In this document: in pieces, positions 53,067 through 63,175 of the stretch
How the letters are laid out: the number at the start of each line of letters is the position of its first letter
Position numbering within the stretch: the first letter of the stretch is position 1
Source: Bradyrhizobium sp. CB1717
GTDB lineage: Bacteria > Pseudomonadota > Alphaproteobacteria > Rhizobiales > Xanthobacteraceae
Assembly (NCBI RefSeq): GCF_029714325.1
Contig: NZ_CP121666.1
Coordinates: forward strand, 620,001 to 684,000
Length of the DNA stretch: 64,000 nucleotides
Direction of reading: 5' to 3'
Made by a program: the position numbers and the translations under genes
The notes under the pieces: generated by a model
Told to the model about the DNA's origin: nothing
The model's database searches: none
The model's input: only the letters and a program-made list of their open reading frames with translations

Positions 53067-54431
53067 CTAGCTCAGCAGGAACGACAGCAGCGCCCGCATC
53101 TCGGCGGGCTTGATCGGCTTCTTCAGCACTTCGAGGCCGAAGAGGCTCGCCTCCTTCGCCGCCTTTTCGGAATAGTCGGCGGTGATGATCATGGCCGGCG
53201 TGTCGAGCTTCAGCTGCTCCCGGACGGCGGCGATGGCCGACAGGCCGCTCTCGCCGTGATCGAGATGGAGGTCGGCAATCACGGCATCGGGCGCGCCGCC
53301 GAGCTCGCTGAGGCGCACCAGCGCGTCCGCGCCCGATCGCGTGGTCGCGACGTCGCAGCCCCAACCCTCCAGCAGCGCGGCCATTGCCTCCGAGCCGTTT
53401 GGATCGTTCTCGATCAGCAGGATCTTGGCGCCTTCGAGCCCGCTATAGCTGTAGTGCCGCTCGGCGAGCTTGACCTCGTGCACTTCGTCGCCGACCCCGG
53501 TGAGGTCGGCCGGCTCCAGCTCCAGGGTGAAGGTCGATCCCCTGCCGAGCTGCGACGACAGCCGCACCTCGTGCCCGAGCACGGTCGCGAAGCGGCGGAC
53601 GATGGAGAGGCCGAGCCCGAAGCCGGCCTGGTCGGTCGCAATGGCCTCGCCGCGCTGGAATTCGCGGAAGATCGCCTCCTGCTGCGCCTGTGCAATTCCA
53701 GGCCCGGTATCTGAGACCTGGACGCAGATCCGGTCGCCCCGCGGCCGGCATCCCATGACGACGCCGCCGCTGCGGGTATAGCGGATGGCGTTGGCAAGCA
53801 GGTTCTGCAGGATCCGTCGCAGCATCATCGCATCCGACATCACCGCCAGCGGTGAGGTGCGGATGCGCAAGGACAGGCCTTGCCGTGCGGCGATCGGTTC
53901 GAACTCGTTGCGGAGCTGCTCGAACAGGGGCGCCAGTGCAATCGCGCGTACGTCGGGTTTGAGCGCGCCGGCGTCGAGCTTGGCGATCTCCAGCAGCGAC
54001 CGCAGCAGGTCCTCCAGCATCAGCAGCGAGCGGTCGGCCTGATCGATCAGCAGGCCCGCCTCCTGCGACTCCATCATCTCGGTCAGCGCCGACAGCGTCA
54101 GGCGCGCCGCGTTGAGCGGCTGCAACAGGTCGTGGGTGACCGAGATCAGCACCGAGGATTTCAGCGAGCTCGCCGCCTCCGCCTGCTGCTTGGCGCGGTA
54201 GAGACCCTCATTGGCGCGCTCGACCGAATGCAGCGCCTCGCGCAACTGGTGCGTCCGGTCGCGAACCTTGTGGTCGAGCGCAATGGCGGTTTCGAACAAT
54301 GAAAAGGCGTTGAGCTGCTGGTCCATCGAGCGCTCGACGCGCGACATCAGCGCGGCGTTGATCTTCCTCAGCTTGGCGGCCTCGCGCCGCAGCTGGTCGA
54401 CCGCGTCAGGGCCCTGCCACATGTCCGTCAC
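53067..54431 (-). CDS. Hybrid sensor histidine kinase without its own sensor domain
   Basis: The start is a GTG at 54431 that overlaps the stop codon of the FIST gene (GTGA), with GGAAGG upstream, giving 454 residues. There is no membrane segment. A coiled coil (about 10-90) leads to the HisKA domain with His100 in SVTHDLLQPLN. The ATPase domain follows (NLLANAIRYT, DTGPGI, GFGLGLSIV), then a C-terminal receiver with phospho-acceptor Asp387 (IADLHLD) and Lys in LKKPIKP. The input presumably comes from the coupled FIST protein, as in NosP-NahK pairs. Its output may go to the LuxR-type regulators next door (inference). Confidence 0.92.
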   Translation of the reverse strand: MTDMWQGPDAVDQLRREAAKLRKINAALMSRVERSMDQQLNAFSLFETAIALDHKVRDRTHQLREALHSVERANEGLYRAKQQAEAASSLKSSVLISVTHDLLQPLNAARLTLSALTEMMESQEAGLLIDQADRSLLMLEDLLRSLLEIAKLDAGALKPDVRAIALAPLFEQLRNEFEPIAARQGLSLRIRTSPLAVMSDAMMLRRILQNLLANAIRYTRSGGVVMGCRPRGDRICVQVSDTGPGIAQAQQEAIFREFQRGEAIATDQAGFGLGLSIVRRFATVLGHEVRLSSQLGRGSTFTLELEPADLTGVGDEVHEVKLAERHYSYSGLEGAKILLIENDPNGSEAMAALLEGWGCDVATTRSGADALVRLSELGGAPDAVIADLHLDHGESGLSAIAAVREQLKLDTPAMIITADYSEKAAKEASLFGLEVLKKPIKPAEMRALLSFLLS

Positions 54432-55594
54432 GACGGTCGCCTTCCGATCGCGACGCCCGTGAAGGTCTGGTTCACATGCATGGAGCCGAACTGCTCGCCG
54501 TAGGTATGAAAACCGACGACCCGATTCTGCCGGTACAGTTCGGACATGTCGCGGGTGAGCTGATGCTGTTCGGCGTCGAGCCGGCGGAGCAGGCACTCGA
54601 AACCGATATAGAGCGAGACGTCTCCGATCTGGTCGCGGATGTCGGCAAACGTCTCGCAGGTCGCGCCGACCAGGCTTCGCGACGTCGCCGCCGTCAGCAC
54701 CATGCCCTCGTCGATGGCGCAGAAGAAATGCAGCGAGCCGTCCGGTTCGACGCGCTGGATCGATCGCGCGTAATAGGCGCCGCCGACGCGCACCAGCACG
54801 GGGTGGGACGCGAAGGAGAACGGATCGAGCTTGGCGTCTATGATCCCGACCATGCGCGAATATTCCTGGGCTGCAGGCTCGGCGTTCAGCTCCCTGACCG
54901 TCCGGTTCTCGATGTCGGCCTCGGTGACCACCATCTTCTGCGGGCTCGGCTCGAAATTGTCGCACTTGAAAACCCGGAACGGCAGCGAGGTGTTCAACAG
55001 GATCAGGAGGGCGGCATTGGTGTGTGCCTTGCCGTCGAAGAACACAAAGGTCTTCTCGAAGCGCATCCCGTCGCCTGCGGACCCGCCGACGACCGGAATG
55101 TCGTCGAGCGAGGCATAGATCGCCGACATCACCGCCTCCTCGCGGCGGCACAGGCCGTCGATCAGCACCAGGCCGAAGGGATTGCCGCGGTCGACTTGCG
55201 GGGTCGCCCGCAGCAGCTCGTGCCGGAGCTCGCCGCCGATCCTGCGGCCGTCCTCGACACGGAAGCTGTCGAGGTTGAGGATGGGCCGCACGGCCGCGGA
55301 GAAGTCGGTACGGCTGAACGCCAGCGCCACGACGCTGTTCTCGTCCCAGCCATCTGGGGCAAGCTCGCCCGCGGTGGTGCAACCGCAAACCTGGGTCTCG
55401 TCGAATTGCCGGGTGATCTCGGCGATGAAGTGATGGGGGTCGTAGCTGGGGGAGAGGAACACCAGAATCAGTGCCAGCCCGTCGGAGGGGAGCTGGGCCG
55501 CCAGTTCGGCCACGGCTTCGTCGACGCTCGCAGCCTTCGACTTGGCCACGGCAACGCCAGACGCACCGCCAAACCGAAAATCGGTTTGCCCCAC
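54428..55594 (-). CDS. FIST-domain sensor protein (NosP-like)
   Basis: The 388-residue cytoplasmic protein has a GTG start at 55594 (GGGGAG upstream). FIST N and FIST C domains are recognisable: CGCTTAGELAPDGWDENSVV, VVGGSAGDGMRFEKTFVF, and the C-terminal GFECLLRRLDAEQ and VGFHTYGEQFGSMHVNQTF. FIST proteins sense small ligands; the NosP subgroup binds haem and nitric oxide and is co-transcribed with a histidine kinase. Translational coupling to the hybrid kinase fits that model. The true ligand is unknown; an alcohol-related signal is also conceivable from the neighbours. Confidence 0.92.
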   Translation of the reverse strand: MGQTDFRFGGASGVAVAKSKAASVDEAVAELAAQLPSDGLALILVFLSPSYDPHHFIAEITRQFDETQVCGCTTAGELAPDGWDENSVVALAFSRTDFSAAVRPILNLDSFRVEDGRRIGGELRHELLRATPQVDRGNPFGLVLIDGLCRREEAVMSAIYASLDDIPVVGGSAGDGMRFEKTFVFFDGKAHTNAALLILLNTSLPFRVFKCDNFEPSPQKMVVTEADIENRTVRELNAEPAAQEYSRMVGIIDAKLDPFSFASHPVLVRVGGAYYARSIQRVEPDGSLHFFCAIDEGMVLTAATSRSLVGATCETFADIRDQIGDVSLYIGFECLLRRLDAEQHQLTRDMSELYRQNRVVGFHTYGEQFGSMHVNQTFTGVAIGRRPS

Positions 55595-55822
55595 TCCGTT
55601 TCTCCCCTCGAGGACCAGCTCGGTCTAACGCCAAGTGCCTGATAAGTATTCGAGAGTAAGGCGTTTTCCGGTGAGCCGCAACACGGCGCCCGGTCCCAGC
55701 AAGGATGCAGACCGGACGGATTTACCACCCCTTGACGATTCTGCCTTAATTTTCCGCGCGGTTCGGAGAGGGCTGCTTCCGGGCCGCAGAATCGTTGCAA
55801 GAACATAGACTGGGGGTTGGGA

Positions 55823-57862
55823 ATGTCCGGGCGTACCGCGTCGCCGCCGAAGCGTGCACTATTTCCAACTCTCCGGTTCCGCGCGAAAATCATTCTCGGC
55901 TTCGCCGCGGTGCTGGTGATCTCGGCCGGCAGCATGGCGTTTGCCTATTTCGGCTTCGAGCGGGTGTCGTCCGGGGTCGGATCCTACCGCACGAGCGTCA
56001 CGGAGGCTGACCTCGCCCGCAGCATCGATCGCGAGCTGCTCGCCTACCGTTCGGCCGTCAGATATTTCGTCGTCACCGGCAAGGAAGACGATGCCAAGGC
56101 AGCGTTGGATGCCGAGGCCAGCCTGAAGAGCTCCATCGACCAGGCCATCAAGGGCGCCAAGAAGCCGGCGCGGCAGGAGAGCCTTGGCAAGCTCGCCAAG
56201 GAGTTCTCCAATTTCTCTGCGACCTTCGCAAAGGTGCTCCAGGCCAAGCGTGACAGCGCGCTGCTGGTGCAGAACCAGCTGACCCGCAACGCCAACCTGC
56301 TCAAGTACAAGCTCGACGATATCGGCAACAATGCCTCCGATTCCGAGGCGCAGGCGATCGAGTTCGGCACCAAGCAGGTCAACGCCCAGTTCCAGACCGC
56401 GAGTGCTGCGGCAACCAACTTCGTGCTGACGTCCGACCAGACGATTGCCACCAGCGCGCTGGCGCGGCTGAAATTCGTCGAGAACTCGCTCGGCGCGGTC
56501 TATTCCATGGACGACAAGATCGTCGCCGGCCTGAAGGACGCCAAGACCATCCTGGTGGCCTATCGCGAGTCGCTGGAGAAGCTGATCGCCAACGCCAAGA
56601 TGGTCGACGATCTCGTGACTGAGATGAGCGGCTCGGCCGGTGCGATCCTGCAAGGCGCGACCGCCATGAAGGCGGACCTGGTCGCCGAGCAGCAGCGGCT
56701 GGAGTCGGAGTCGGAAGCGACCATCGGGCAGACCGAGCAGCTGGTGCTGATGCTGGCCGTCGGCGGCACGCTGCTGGGCGCCATCCTCGCCTTCCTGCTC
56801 GGCACCGGCATCTCGCGTCCGATGATCGCGATGTGCAAGGCGATGCGCGAACTCGCCTCGGGCAATTTCGATGTCGTGCTGCCCGGCCTCGGCCGCAAGG
56901 ACGAGATCGGCGAGATGGCGGGCGCGGTCGAAGAATTCAAGGTTCAGGCCATCGCCAAGGCCGAGCGCGATGCTGCCGCCAGCGAGGTCCAGAACCGCGA
57001 GCAGGCCGCCAGCCGCCGCGCCGAGCTGATCCGCTTTGCCGACGATTTCGAGAGCGCGGTCGGCGCCATCGTCTCCAACGTCTCGGCCTCGGCCGTGCAG
57101 CTGGAATCGGCGGCCTCGACCCTGACCCGCACCGCCGAGACCACGCAGAGCCTGTCGAGCCAGGTCGCCGGCGTCTCCGAGCAGGCTTCCTCCAACATGC
57201 AGTCGGTCGCGACCGCAACGGAAGAGCTCTCCGCCTCGGTCGAGGAGATCGGCCGCCAGGTCCGCGACTCCAGCCGTATCGCGGAAAATGCCGTGGTGCA
57301 GGCCAGGGAAACCGACGGCCGCATCGGCAAGCTCTCGCATGCCGCCCAGCAGATCGGCGAAGTGGTCAAGCTGATCACGGCGATCGCCGAGCAGACCAAT
57401 CTGCTGGCGCTCAACGCCACCATCGAGGCGGCACGCGCCGGCGACGCCGGCCGCGGCTTTGCGGTGGTCGCGAGCGAGGTGAAATCGCTGGCAAGCCAGA
57501 CGGCCAAGGCCACCGACGAGATCTCCTCGCACATCGCAGGCATGCAGGGCGCGACCGCCGAATCGGTCGCCGCGATCAAGGAGATCGGTGCGACCATCGG
57601 CCAGATCTCGTCGATCTCGACCTCGATCGCGAGCGCCGTCGAGCAGCAGGGTGCGGCCACGCAGGAGATCGCCCGCAGCGTCCAGACCGTCGCGCAGGGC
57701 ACCCAGACCGCGGCCACCGACATCGGCCAGGTCAACCGCGGCGCCGCCGAGACCGGCTCGGCCTCGGAGGACGTGCTGAACTCGGCCAAGACGCTCTCCA
57801 GCGAAAGCACCCGCCTCCGCGCCGAGCTCGACCGCTTCATGGGGAATATCCGCGCGGCGTGA
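55823..57862 (+). CDS. Methyl-accepting chemotaxis protein (tandem copy 1)
   Basis: The 679-residue protein is read from the ATG at 55823 (GGGGG upstream). It has a transmembrane helix ([20 protein letters not shown]), a long all-helical periplasmic sensor resembling the helical bimodular (HBM) type, a second transmembrane helix (about 306-329), HAMP, and a signalling hairpin with the tip [18 protein letters not shown] near 522. From residue 329 on it is nearly identical to the next receptor, while the sensors have diverged. No pentapeptide is seen at the C terminus. Confidence 0.95.
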   Translation: MSGRTASPPKRALFPTLRFRAKIILGFAAVLVISAGSMAFAYFGFERVSSGVGSYRTSVTEADLARSIDRELLAYRSAVRYFVVTGKEDDAKAALDAEASLKSSIDQAIKGAKKPARQESLGKLAKEFSNFSATFAKVLQAKRDSALLVQNQLTRNANLLKYKLDDIGNNASDSEAQAIEFGTKQVNAQFQTASAAATNFVLTSDQTIATSALARLKFVENSLGAVYSMDDKIVAGLKDAKTILVAYRESLEKLIANAKMVDDLVTEMSGSAGAILQGATAMKADLVAEQQRLESESEATIGQTEQLVLMLAVGGTLLGAILAFLLGTGISRPMIAMCKAMRELASGNFDVVLPGLGRKDEIGEMAGAVEEFKVQAIAKAERDAAASEVQNREQAASRRAELIRFADDFESAVGAIVSNVSASAVQLESAASTLTRTAETTQSLSSQVAGVSEQASSNMQSVATATEELSASVEEIGRQVRDSSRIAENAVVQARETDGRIGKLSHAAQQIGEVVKLITAIAEQTNLLALNATIEAARAGDAGRGFAVVASEVKSLASQTAKATDEISSHIAGMQGATAESVAAIKEIGATIGQISSISTSIASAVEQQGAATQEIARSVQTVAQGTQTAATDIGQVNRGAAETGSASEDVLNSAKTLSSESTRLRAELDRFMGNIRAA

Positions 57863-58194
57863 GGGCCCTCTCCATCGTCGTCCTGGCGAAAGCCAGGACC
57901 CATTACCCCAGGACGTGTTTTGGCGAAGACAGGTAACCGCGAGCCTTCGCCAAACTACGTCCTAGGGTAATGGGTCCTGGATCAGCGCTCGCTCCGCTCG
58001 CTTGTCCAGGACGACAGCAGAATTTTAGCAGCGCGAGAAAGCCCGCCTTAACACTCCCCGCGACACCTAACCGCTAGTTGCGACGCCATAAATTTACCGT
58101 GGCTTATCCTTTGCCAACTACCGTGCATACGAGTCGGGGAGCGGGCTGCTCCCGGGCTGCGCCTGGTTTTCCGCGAATGGAATGGGGTGGGGGA
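57863..58194. other. Intergenic interval between tandem receptors
   Basis: It is filled mainly by the palindromic repeat at 57876-58014. The rest (58015-58194) should contain the promoter of the second receptor; no motif is clear. Confidence 0.5.
57876..58014. repeat. Dispersed palindromic repeat, CGTCCTGGCGAAAG family, long form
   Basis: It starts CGTCGTCCTGGCGAAAGCC and ends TGTCCAGGACGAC, with CCCATTACCC/GGGTAATGGG inner arms. It is the same family as 41552-41662. Confidence 0.8.
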
Positions 58195-60228
58195 ATGCCC
58201 GTCAAGTCGAAGCCGAACACATCAAAGCTCCTCACCTTGCGTTTTCGCGCAAAAATCATCCTCGGCTTCGTGGCGGTGCTGGCCATCCTCGCCGTCAGCA
58301 TGGCTTTCGCCTATTTCGGCTTCGAGCGGATCCAGGCTGCCGTGACCTCCTACCGCACCAGCGTGTCGGAAGCGGACCTCGCCCGGACCGTTGACCGCGA
58401 GCTGATCTCCTATCAGGGGCTGGCGCGGGCCTACACGCTGACCGGCGCGAACGAAGACGAGACCGCGGCCAAGGCGGCGGAAGAGAATCTGAAGGGTGCA
58501 ATTGCCAAGTCCGTGGCGGCCACGACCGGCGCTGCGCGCCGCGAGCAGGTCGGCAAGCTCGAGGCCGAGTTCCAGCGCTTCACCAAGGTGTTCGGTGAGA
58601 TCATCACCCTGACGCGCGAGAACAACAAGATCGCGGCCGACGAGCTCAACAGCGTCGGCAACAAGATCCGCTTCAAGTTCGACGATCTCGCCGATACCGC
58701 CGCGCTGGCGGGCCTGAACTCGGTTCAGACCACGGCCAAGGACGTCACCTCGCAATATCTCGCGGTCTCCACCTCGGTCAGCGCCTTCGTCGCCAAGCCC
58801 GAGCCGAAGACCGCCGACGGCGTGATCGCGCGCATCAAGTTCCTGGAGACCCTGCTGGTCTCGATCTACGCCAACGACCAGAAGATCACCGACCGCGTCA
58901 CCGAGATCGGCAATCTGCTGAAGCAGTACCGCACCTCCTTCTCCAAGCTGACCGAGAACGTGAAGGTCATCGTCAAGTCGAACGGCGACATGACCAAGAC
59001 CGCCGCGTCCATTCTCAAGCTTTCGGGCGAGCTGCGCTCGGACCTCACCGCCGACCAGCAGCGCATCGAGGCCAGTGCCAATGCCACGATCGGGGAAACC
59101 GAGCGGCTGATGCTGATGCTGGCGCTCGGCGGTCTTGCCATCGGTGCCGCCTTGGCCTGGATGCTCGGCAACGGCATCTCGCGTCCGATGATCGCGATGT
59201 GCAAGGCGATGCGCGAACTCGCCTCGGGCAATTTCGACGTCGTGCTGCCCGGCCTCGGCCGCAAGGACGAGATCGGCGAGATGGCGGGCGCGGTCGAAGA
59301 ATTCAAGGTTCAGGCCATCGCCAAGGCCGAGCGCGATGCTGCCGCCAGCGAGGTCCAGAACCGCGAGCAGGCCGCCAGCCGCCGCGCCGAGCTGATCCGC
59401 TTCGCCGACGATTTCGAGAGCGCGGTCGGCGCCATCGTCTCCAACGTCTCGGCCTCGGCCGTGCAGCTGGAATCGGCGGCCTCGACCCTGACCCGCACCG
59501 CCGAGACCACGCAGAGCCTGTCGAGCCAGGTCGCCGGCGTCTCCGAGCAGGCTTCCTCCAACATGCAGTCGGTCGCGACCGCAACGGAAGAGCTCTCCGC
59601 CTCGGTCGAGGAGATCGGCCGCCAGGTCCGCGACTCCAGCCGTATCGCGGAAAATGCCGTGGTGCAGGCCAGGGAAACCGACGGCCGCATCGGCAAGCTC
59701 TCGCATGCCGCCCAGCAGATCGGCGAAGTGGTCAAGCTGATCACGGCGATCGCCGAGCAGACCAATCTGCTGGCGCTCAACGCCACCATCGAGGCGGCAC
59801 GCGCCGGCGACGCCGGCCGCGGCTTTGCGGTGGTCGCGAGCGAGGTGAAATCGCTGGCAAGCCAGACGGCGAAAGCAACGGACGAGATCTCCTCGCACAT
59901 CGCGGGCATGCAGGGCGCGACCGCCGAATCGGTCGCCGCGATCAAGGAGATCGGCGCGACCATCGGCCAGATCTCGTCGATCTCGACCTCGATCGCGAGC
60001 GCCGTCGAGCAGCAGGGCGCGGCCACGCAGGAAATCGCCCGCAGCGTCCAGACCGTGGCGCAGGGCACCCAGACCGCGGCCACCGACATCGGCCAGGTCA
60101 ACCGCGGCGCCGCTGAGACCGGCTCGGCCTCGGAGGAGGTGCTGAACTCGGCCAAGACGCTCTCCAGCGAAAGCACCCGCCTGCGCGCCGAGCTCAACCG
60201 CTTCATGGGGAATATCAGGGCGGCGTAG
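58195..60228 (+). CDS. Methyl-accepting chemotaxis protein (tandem copy 2)
   Basis: The 677-residue protein starts at the ATG at 58195 with a G-rich ribosome site. The layout is the same as the preceding receptor: N-terminal helix, HBM-like helical sensor, second transmembrane helix (about 305-327), HAMP and signalling hairpin. Bases 59173-60228 match 56807-57862 almost exactly, and the encoded 351-residue ends differ by only two residues (Asp to Glu, Asp to Asn). The sensor halves are only moderately similar, so the two receptors should see different ligands but signal alike. Confidence 0.95.
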   Translation: MPVKSKPNTSKLLTLRFRAKIILGFVAVLAILAVSMAFAYFGFERIQAAVTSYRTSVSEADLARTVDRELISYQGLARAYTLTGANEDETAAKAAEENLKGAIAKSVAATTGAARREQVGKLEAEFQRFTKVFGEIITLTRENNKIAADELNSVGNKIRFKFDDLADTAALAGLNSVQTTAKDVTSQYLAVSTSVSAFVAKPEPKTADGVIARIKFLETLLVSIYANDQKITDRVTEIGNLLKQYRTSFSKLTENVKVIVKSNGDMTKTAASILKLSGELRSDLTADQQRIEASANATIGETERLMLMLALGGLAIGAALAWMLGNGISRPMIAMCKAMRELASGNFDVVLPGLGRKDEIGEMAGAVEEFKVQAIAKAERDAAASEVQNREQAASRRAELIRFADDFESAVGAIVSNVSASAVQLESAASTLTRTAETTQSLSSQVAGVSEQASSNMQSVATATEELSASVEEIGRQVRDSSRIAENAVVQARETDGRIGKLSHAAQQIGEVVKLITAIAEQTNLLALNATIEAARAGDAGRGFAVVASEVKSLASQTAKATDEISSHIAGMQGATAESVAAIKEIGATIGQISSISTSIASAVEQQGAATQEIARSVQTVAQGTQTAATDIGQVNRGAAETGSASEEVLNSAKTLSSESTRLRAELNRFMGNIRAA

Positions 60229-60244
60229 GCGCTCTCTCCCCGTA

Positions 60245-60273
60245 GTCGTCCTGGCGAAAGCCGCCGGGACGAC
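60245..60273. repeat. Truncated CGTCCTGGCGAAAG repeat
   Basis: GTCGTCCTGGCGAAAGCC is followed closely by GGGACGAC. It is a short remnant of the family at 41552 and 57876. Confidence 0.6.
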
Positions 60274-60296
60274 AGCGGAGTTAGGAGACGCAAGCC

Positions 60297-60680
60297 TCAC
60301 TCCCTCCCGAACGCCCGCTTCAGCTCCACCTTCGCGCGCTCCAGTCGTGCGCGCTGGGTCTTCGGCAGCGTCTTGCCGGCGCGGTTGATGTAGAAGGTCA
60401 GCATCGACTGCGCCGAGCGGTAGGCGCCGGTCTTGCGGCGTGAGCTGTGCTCCGCCGAGCGCTTCAGTGACGCCGCGATCTTCTTTGCGCTGGTCAGCTT
60501 GAACACGCCTTGCTTGAGATCGAGCGCGTCGCTCTCCCTCGTTACGCGCTGTGACCAGCGCTTCGGCGTCGCGCGCTTCGTGCCCCCACGCGCGGTGCTA
60601 CGCCTCGCGCTGGTCTTTCGGCGTGCAGTCTTGCGTGCGCCGCTCTTTCGCAAATGTGTCGTCTTTCTGACATGAGCCAT
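60297..60680 (-). CDS. DUF3175 basic protein, predicted EcfG target
   Basis: The 127-residue protein starts at the ATG at 60680 (AAGGAG upstream). The first 40 residues are Lys/Arg/Thr/Ser-rich (HLRKSGARKTARRKTSARR), like histone tails. The rest is the DUF3175 domain (KRWSQRVTRESDALDLKQG, IAASLKRSAEHSSRRKTG, SMLTFYINRAGKTLPK). The basic tail suggests nucleic-acid binding. A consensus EcfG promoter lies on the minus strand 28-52 bases upstream, so it is probably a general stress protein. The biochemical role is unknown. Confidence 0.88.
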   Translation of the reverse strand: MAHVRKTTHLRKSGARKTARRKTSARRSTARGGTKRATPKRWSQRVTRESDALDLKQGVFKLTSAKKIAASLKRSAEHSSRRKTGAYRSAQSMLTFYINRAGKTLPKTQRARLERAKVELKRAFGRE

Positions 60681-60707
60681 GCGTCAACTCCTTGCGGCTC
60701 CGTCGCA

Positions 60708-60732
60708 AACGGGCGGCCCGTGAGACTGTTCC
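60708..60732 (-). promoter_or_regulatory. Consensus EcfG promoter of the DUF3175 gene
   Basis: On the minus strand: GGAAC (60732-60728), 16 bases, CGTT (60711-60708). It is back to back with the plus-strand promoter, the two -35 boxes being 4 bases apart. Confidence 0.75.
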
Positions 60733-60736
60733 TGCG

Positions 60737-60761
60737 GGAACCTGGCATCGCCGCAGACGTT
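60737..60761 (+). promoter_or_regulatory. Consensus EcfG promoter of the MFS-otsB genes
   Basis: GGAAC (60737-60741), 16 bases, CGTT (60758-60761). Transcription would start near 60768 and run into the MFS transporter gene. Confidence 0.75.
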
Positions 60762-60861
60762 GTCGCAGGTGGCAGGCGAGATGCCGCACCCCGATGATCG
60801 GGTCGCCCCGTCCACCTCATGTGAACCGGGGCTGCTTCCTTTGGTCAGATCCAACAACCCG

Positions 60862-62349
60862 ATGGAATTGCAGCAAACCCCAGCGCTGAACTACGGACCT
60901 GACGTCCCTGCGGCAGTTGCGGCCGATCGCATCGTCGAGACCAGCATTCCCTCGCGCCTCGACGCGCTGCCGTGGAGCGGCTTTCACACCCGCGTCGTGC
61001 TGGCCCTTGGCATCACCTGGATCCTGGATGGCCTCGAGGTCACGCTTGCGGGCGCGCTCTCCGGCGCGCTGAAGCAGAGCCCTACGCTGCAGTTCTCCAA
61101 TCTCGATCTCGGCATCGCCAACTCCGCCTATCTCGCCGGCGCCGTGCTCGGTGCGCTCGGCTTCGGCTGGCTCACCGACCGCATCGGCCGCAAGAAGCTG
61201 TTCTTCATCACGCTCGCGCTCTATCTCTCGGCGACCGCCGCGACCGCGCTGTCCTGGGACATCGCGAGCTACGCGCTGTTTCGCTTTCTCACCGGCGCCG
61301 GCATCGGCGGCGAATACACCGCAATCAACTCGACCATCCAGGAACTGGTGCCGGCGCGCTATCGTGGCTGGACCGATCTCGTCATCAACGGCAGCTTCTG
61401 GATCGGCGCTGCGATGGGGGCGGTGGCGGCCATTGTGCTGCTCGATCCTGCATTGATGGGCCCCGATCTCGGCTGGCGGCTCGCCTATCTCATCGGCGCC
61501 GCCATCGGCCTCGTCGTGCTCCTGATGCGGATGTGGATTCCGGAGAGCCCGCGCTGGCTGATGATCCACGGGCGGCCGGACCAGGCCCATGCCATCGTCG
61601 ACGACATCGAGCGCTCGGTGATCGGACATGACCACGGTGCGAGCGACGGACGCTTCACAAAAATCCGGCTGAAGATGCGCGATCACACGCCGATCCGCGA
61701 AGTCGTGCATACGCTGTTTTCCACCTATCGCCAGCGCGCGCTGGTTGGCCTCGTGCTGATGAGCGCGCAGGCGTTCTTCTACAACGCCATCTTCTTCACC
61801 TTCGCGCTGGTGCTGACCGATTTCTACGGCATCAGCGCCGATCATGTCGGCTGGTACCTGCTGCCCTTTGCTGCCGGCAATTTCCTTGGCCCGCTGCTGC
61901 TCGGCCGTCTGTTCGATACGCTCGGACGGCGAACCATGATCATGTTCACCTATGGCATCTCCGGGCTGCTGCTGGCGCTCTCGGGCTATCTGTTCACGAT
62001 CGGCGCACTCAGTGCGCAAGGACAGACCATCGCCTGGATGGTGATCTTCTTCTTTGCCTCGCCCGCCGCGAGCGCGGCCTATCTCACCGTCAGCGAGACC
62101 TTCCCGCTGGAAGTGCGCGCACTGGCGATCGCGGTGTTCTATGCGATCGGCACCGGCATCGGCGGCGTGATCGGGCCGGCATTGTTCGGCGCGCTGATCG
62201 ATACGGGATCGCGCACCAGCGTGTTCGCCGGCTATCTGCTGGGTGCCTTCCTGATGATCGCGGCCGCGATCGTGGCGTGGCGCTATGCCGTCTCCGCGGA
62301 ACGAAAATCGCTCGAACAAATCGCGCGGCCGCTCGCCTTTATGGAGTAG
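60862..62349 (+). CDS. MFS transporter, sugar porter-like
   Basis: The protein has 495 residues from the ATG at 60862. An in-frame ATG at 60781 with an AGGCGAG site is a plausible alternative that would add 27 residues. It has about 12 transmembrane helices and the MFS signatures GWLTDRIGRKKLFF (motif A between helices 2 and 3), GAGIGGEYTAINSTIQE, PESPRWLM and a second motif GRLFDTLGRRTM. Substrates of related porters include sugars, metabolites and aromatic acids. It is followed 4 bases later by otsB, so a stress-related sugar or osmolyte role is likely but unproven. Confidence 0.9.
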   Translation: MELQQTPALNYGPDVPAAVAADRIVETSIPSRLDALPWSGFHTRVVLALGITWILDGLEVTLAGALSGALKQSPTLQFSNLDLGIANSAYLAGAVLGALGFGWLTDRIGRKKLFFITLALYLSATAATALSWDIASYALFRFLTGAGIGGEYTAINSTIQELVPARYRGWTDLVINGSFWIGAAMGAVAAIVLLDPALMGPDLGWRLAYLIGAAIGLVVLLMRMWIPESPRWLMIHGRPDQAHAIVDDIERSVIGHDHGASDGRFTKIRLKMRDHTPIREVVHTLFSTYRQRALVGLVLMSAQAFFYNAIFFTFALVLTDFYGISADHVGWYLLPFAAGNFLGPLLLGRLFDTLGRRTMIMFTYGISGLLLALSGYLFTIGALSAQGQTIAWMVIFFFASPAASAAYLTVSETFPLEVRALAIAVFYAIGTGIGGVIGPALFGALIDTGSRTSVFAGYLLGAFLMIAAAIVAWRYAVSAERKSLEQIARPLAFME

Positions 62350-62353
62350 ACTG

Positions 62354-63175
62354 ATGAAATCGGAACTTGCGGACATGTCGATGGTCGACGAACGCGCCGA
62401 GCGCAACGACAACGAGAAGCCGGATGCGGTGCCGGTGCCGCATGCGCTCGTCCCGCATCTCGACGAGACTGCGATCCTGCTCGACATCGACGGCACGCTG
62501 CTCGACCTGATGCCGACGCCGCGCGAGGTGTGGGTGCCGCCCGGCCTGTCGGAGACGCTCAACCGGCTGACAGAGCGCACCTCCGGAGCGCTGGCGCTGG
62601 TCAGCGGCCGCTCGCTCAACGACATCGACCTGATCTTCGCGCCCGACGTCTTCCGCGCCGTCGCAGGCCACGGCGCGGAGATGCGATTGTCGGTAGACAA
62701 CGAAGCGGATGACGTGCACGCGCCGCCGCTGGACAAGGAGCTGAAGCGGCGGCTCGCCGCGATCGCCAAGCTTTCGCCCGGCATCCTGCTCGAGGACAAG
62801 GGCTATTCGCTGGCGCTGCATTACCGCCTCGCGCCGCATGCCGAAAAGGCGATCTACGAATCCGTCTCGCTGATCCGCGCCGACCTGCCCAGCGCGCCCA
62901 TCGAGGTGCTGCCGGGCAAGTTCGTCTGCGAGATCAAGCATTCCGGCTTCACCAAGGCGAGCGGCGTGCGCGAATTGATGAAACATGAACCTTTTCGGGG
63001 GCGCCGGCCGCTGTTCATCGGTGACGACGTCACGGATGAGACGGTGTTTGCGATCATGCCCGACATGGACGGGCTCGCCTTCTCGGTCGGCCGCCGCGCC
63101 ATGGGCGTGAATGGTCACTTCGATGCGCCCGCCGATGTGCGCATGTTCCTCGCGCGCCTGCTCGATCCAAGGTGA
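62354..63175 (+). CDS. otsB: Trehalose-6-phosphate phosphatase
   Basis: The 273-residue protein starts at the ATG at 62354 (GGAG overlapping the end of the transporter gene). It is a HAD-family phosphatase with nucleophile Asp44 and acid/base Asp46 in LLDIDGTLLDL, a second motif LALVSGRSLNDID, KFVCEIKHSGFTKASGVRELM (motif III Lys), and the metal Asp residues in LFIGDDVTDETVF. It removes phosphate from trehalose 6-phosphate. It is in an operon with the MFS gene and precedes otsA; the consensus EcfG promoter upstream explains stress induction. Confidence 0.95.
   Translation: MKSELADMSMVDERAERNDNEKPDAVPVPHALVPHLDETAILLDIDGTLLDLMPTPREVWVPPGLSETLNRLTERTSGALALVSGRSLNDIDLIFAPDVFRAVAGHGAEMRLSVDNEADDVHAPPLDKELKRRLAAIAKLSPGILLEDKGYSLALHYRLAPHAEKAIYESVSLIRADLPSAPIEVLPGKFVCEIKHSGFTKASGVRELMKHEPFRGRRPLFIGDDVTDETVFAIMPDMDGLAFSVGRRAMGVNGHFDAPADVRMFLARLLDPR

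Noticed and set aside
54432..55634. N-terminal extension of the hybrid kinase through the FIST gene
   Set aside because: It is out of frame with the FIST protein and has no domain. The GTG at 54431 with a ribosome site and the GTGA overlap gives the natural start.
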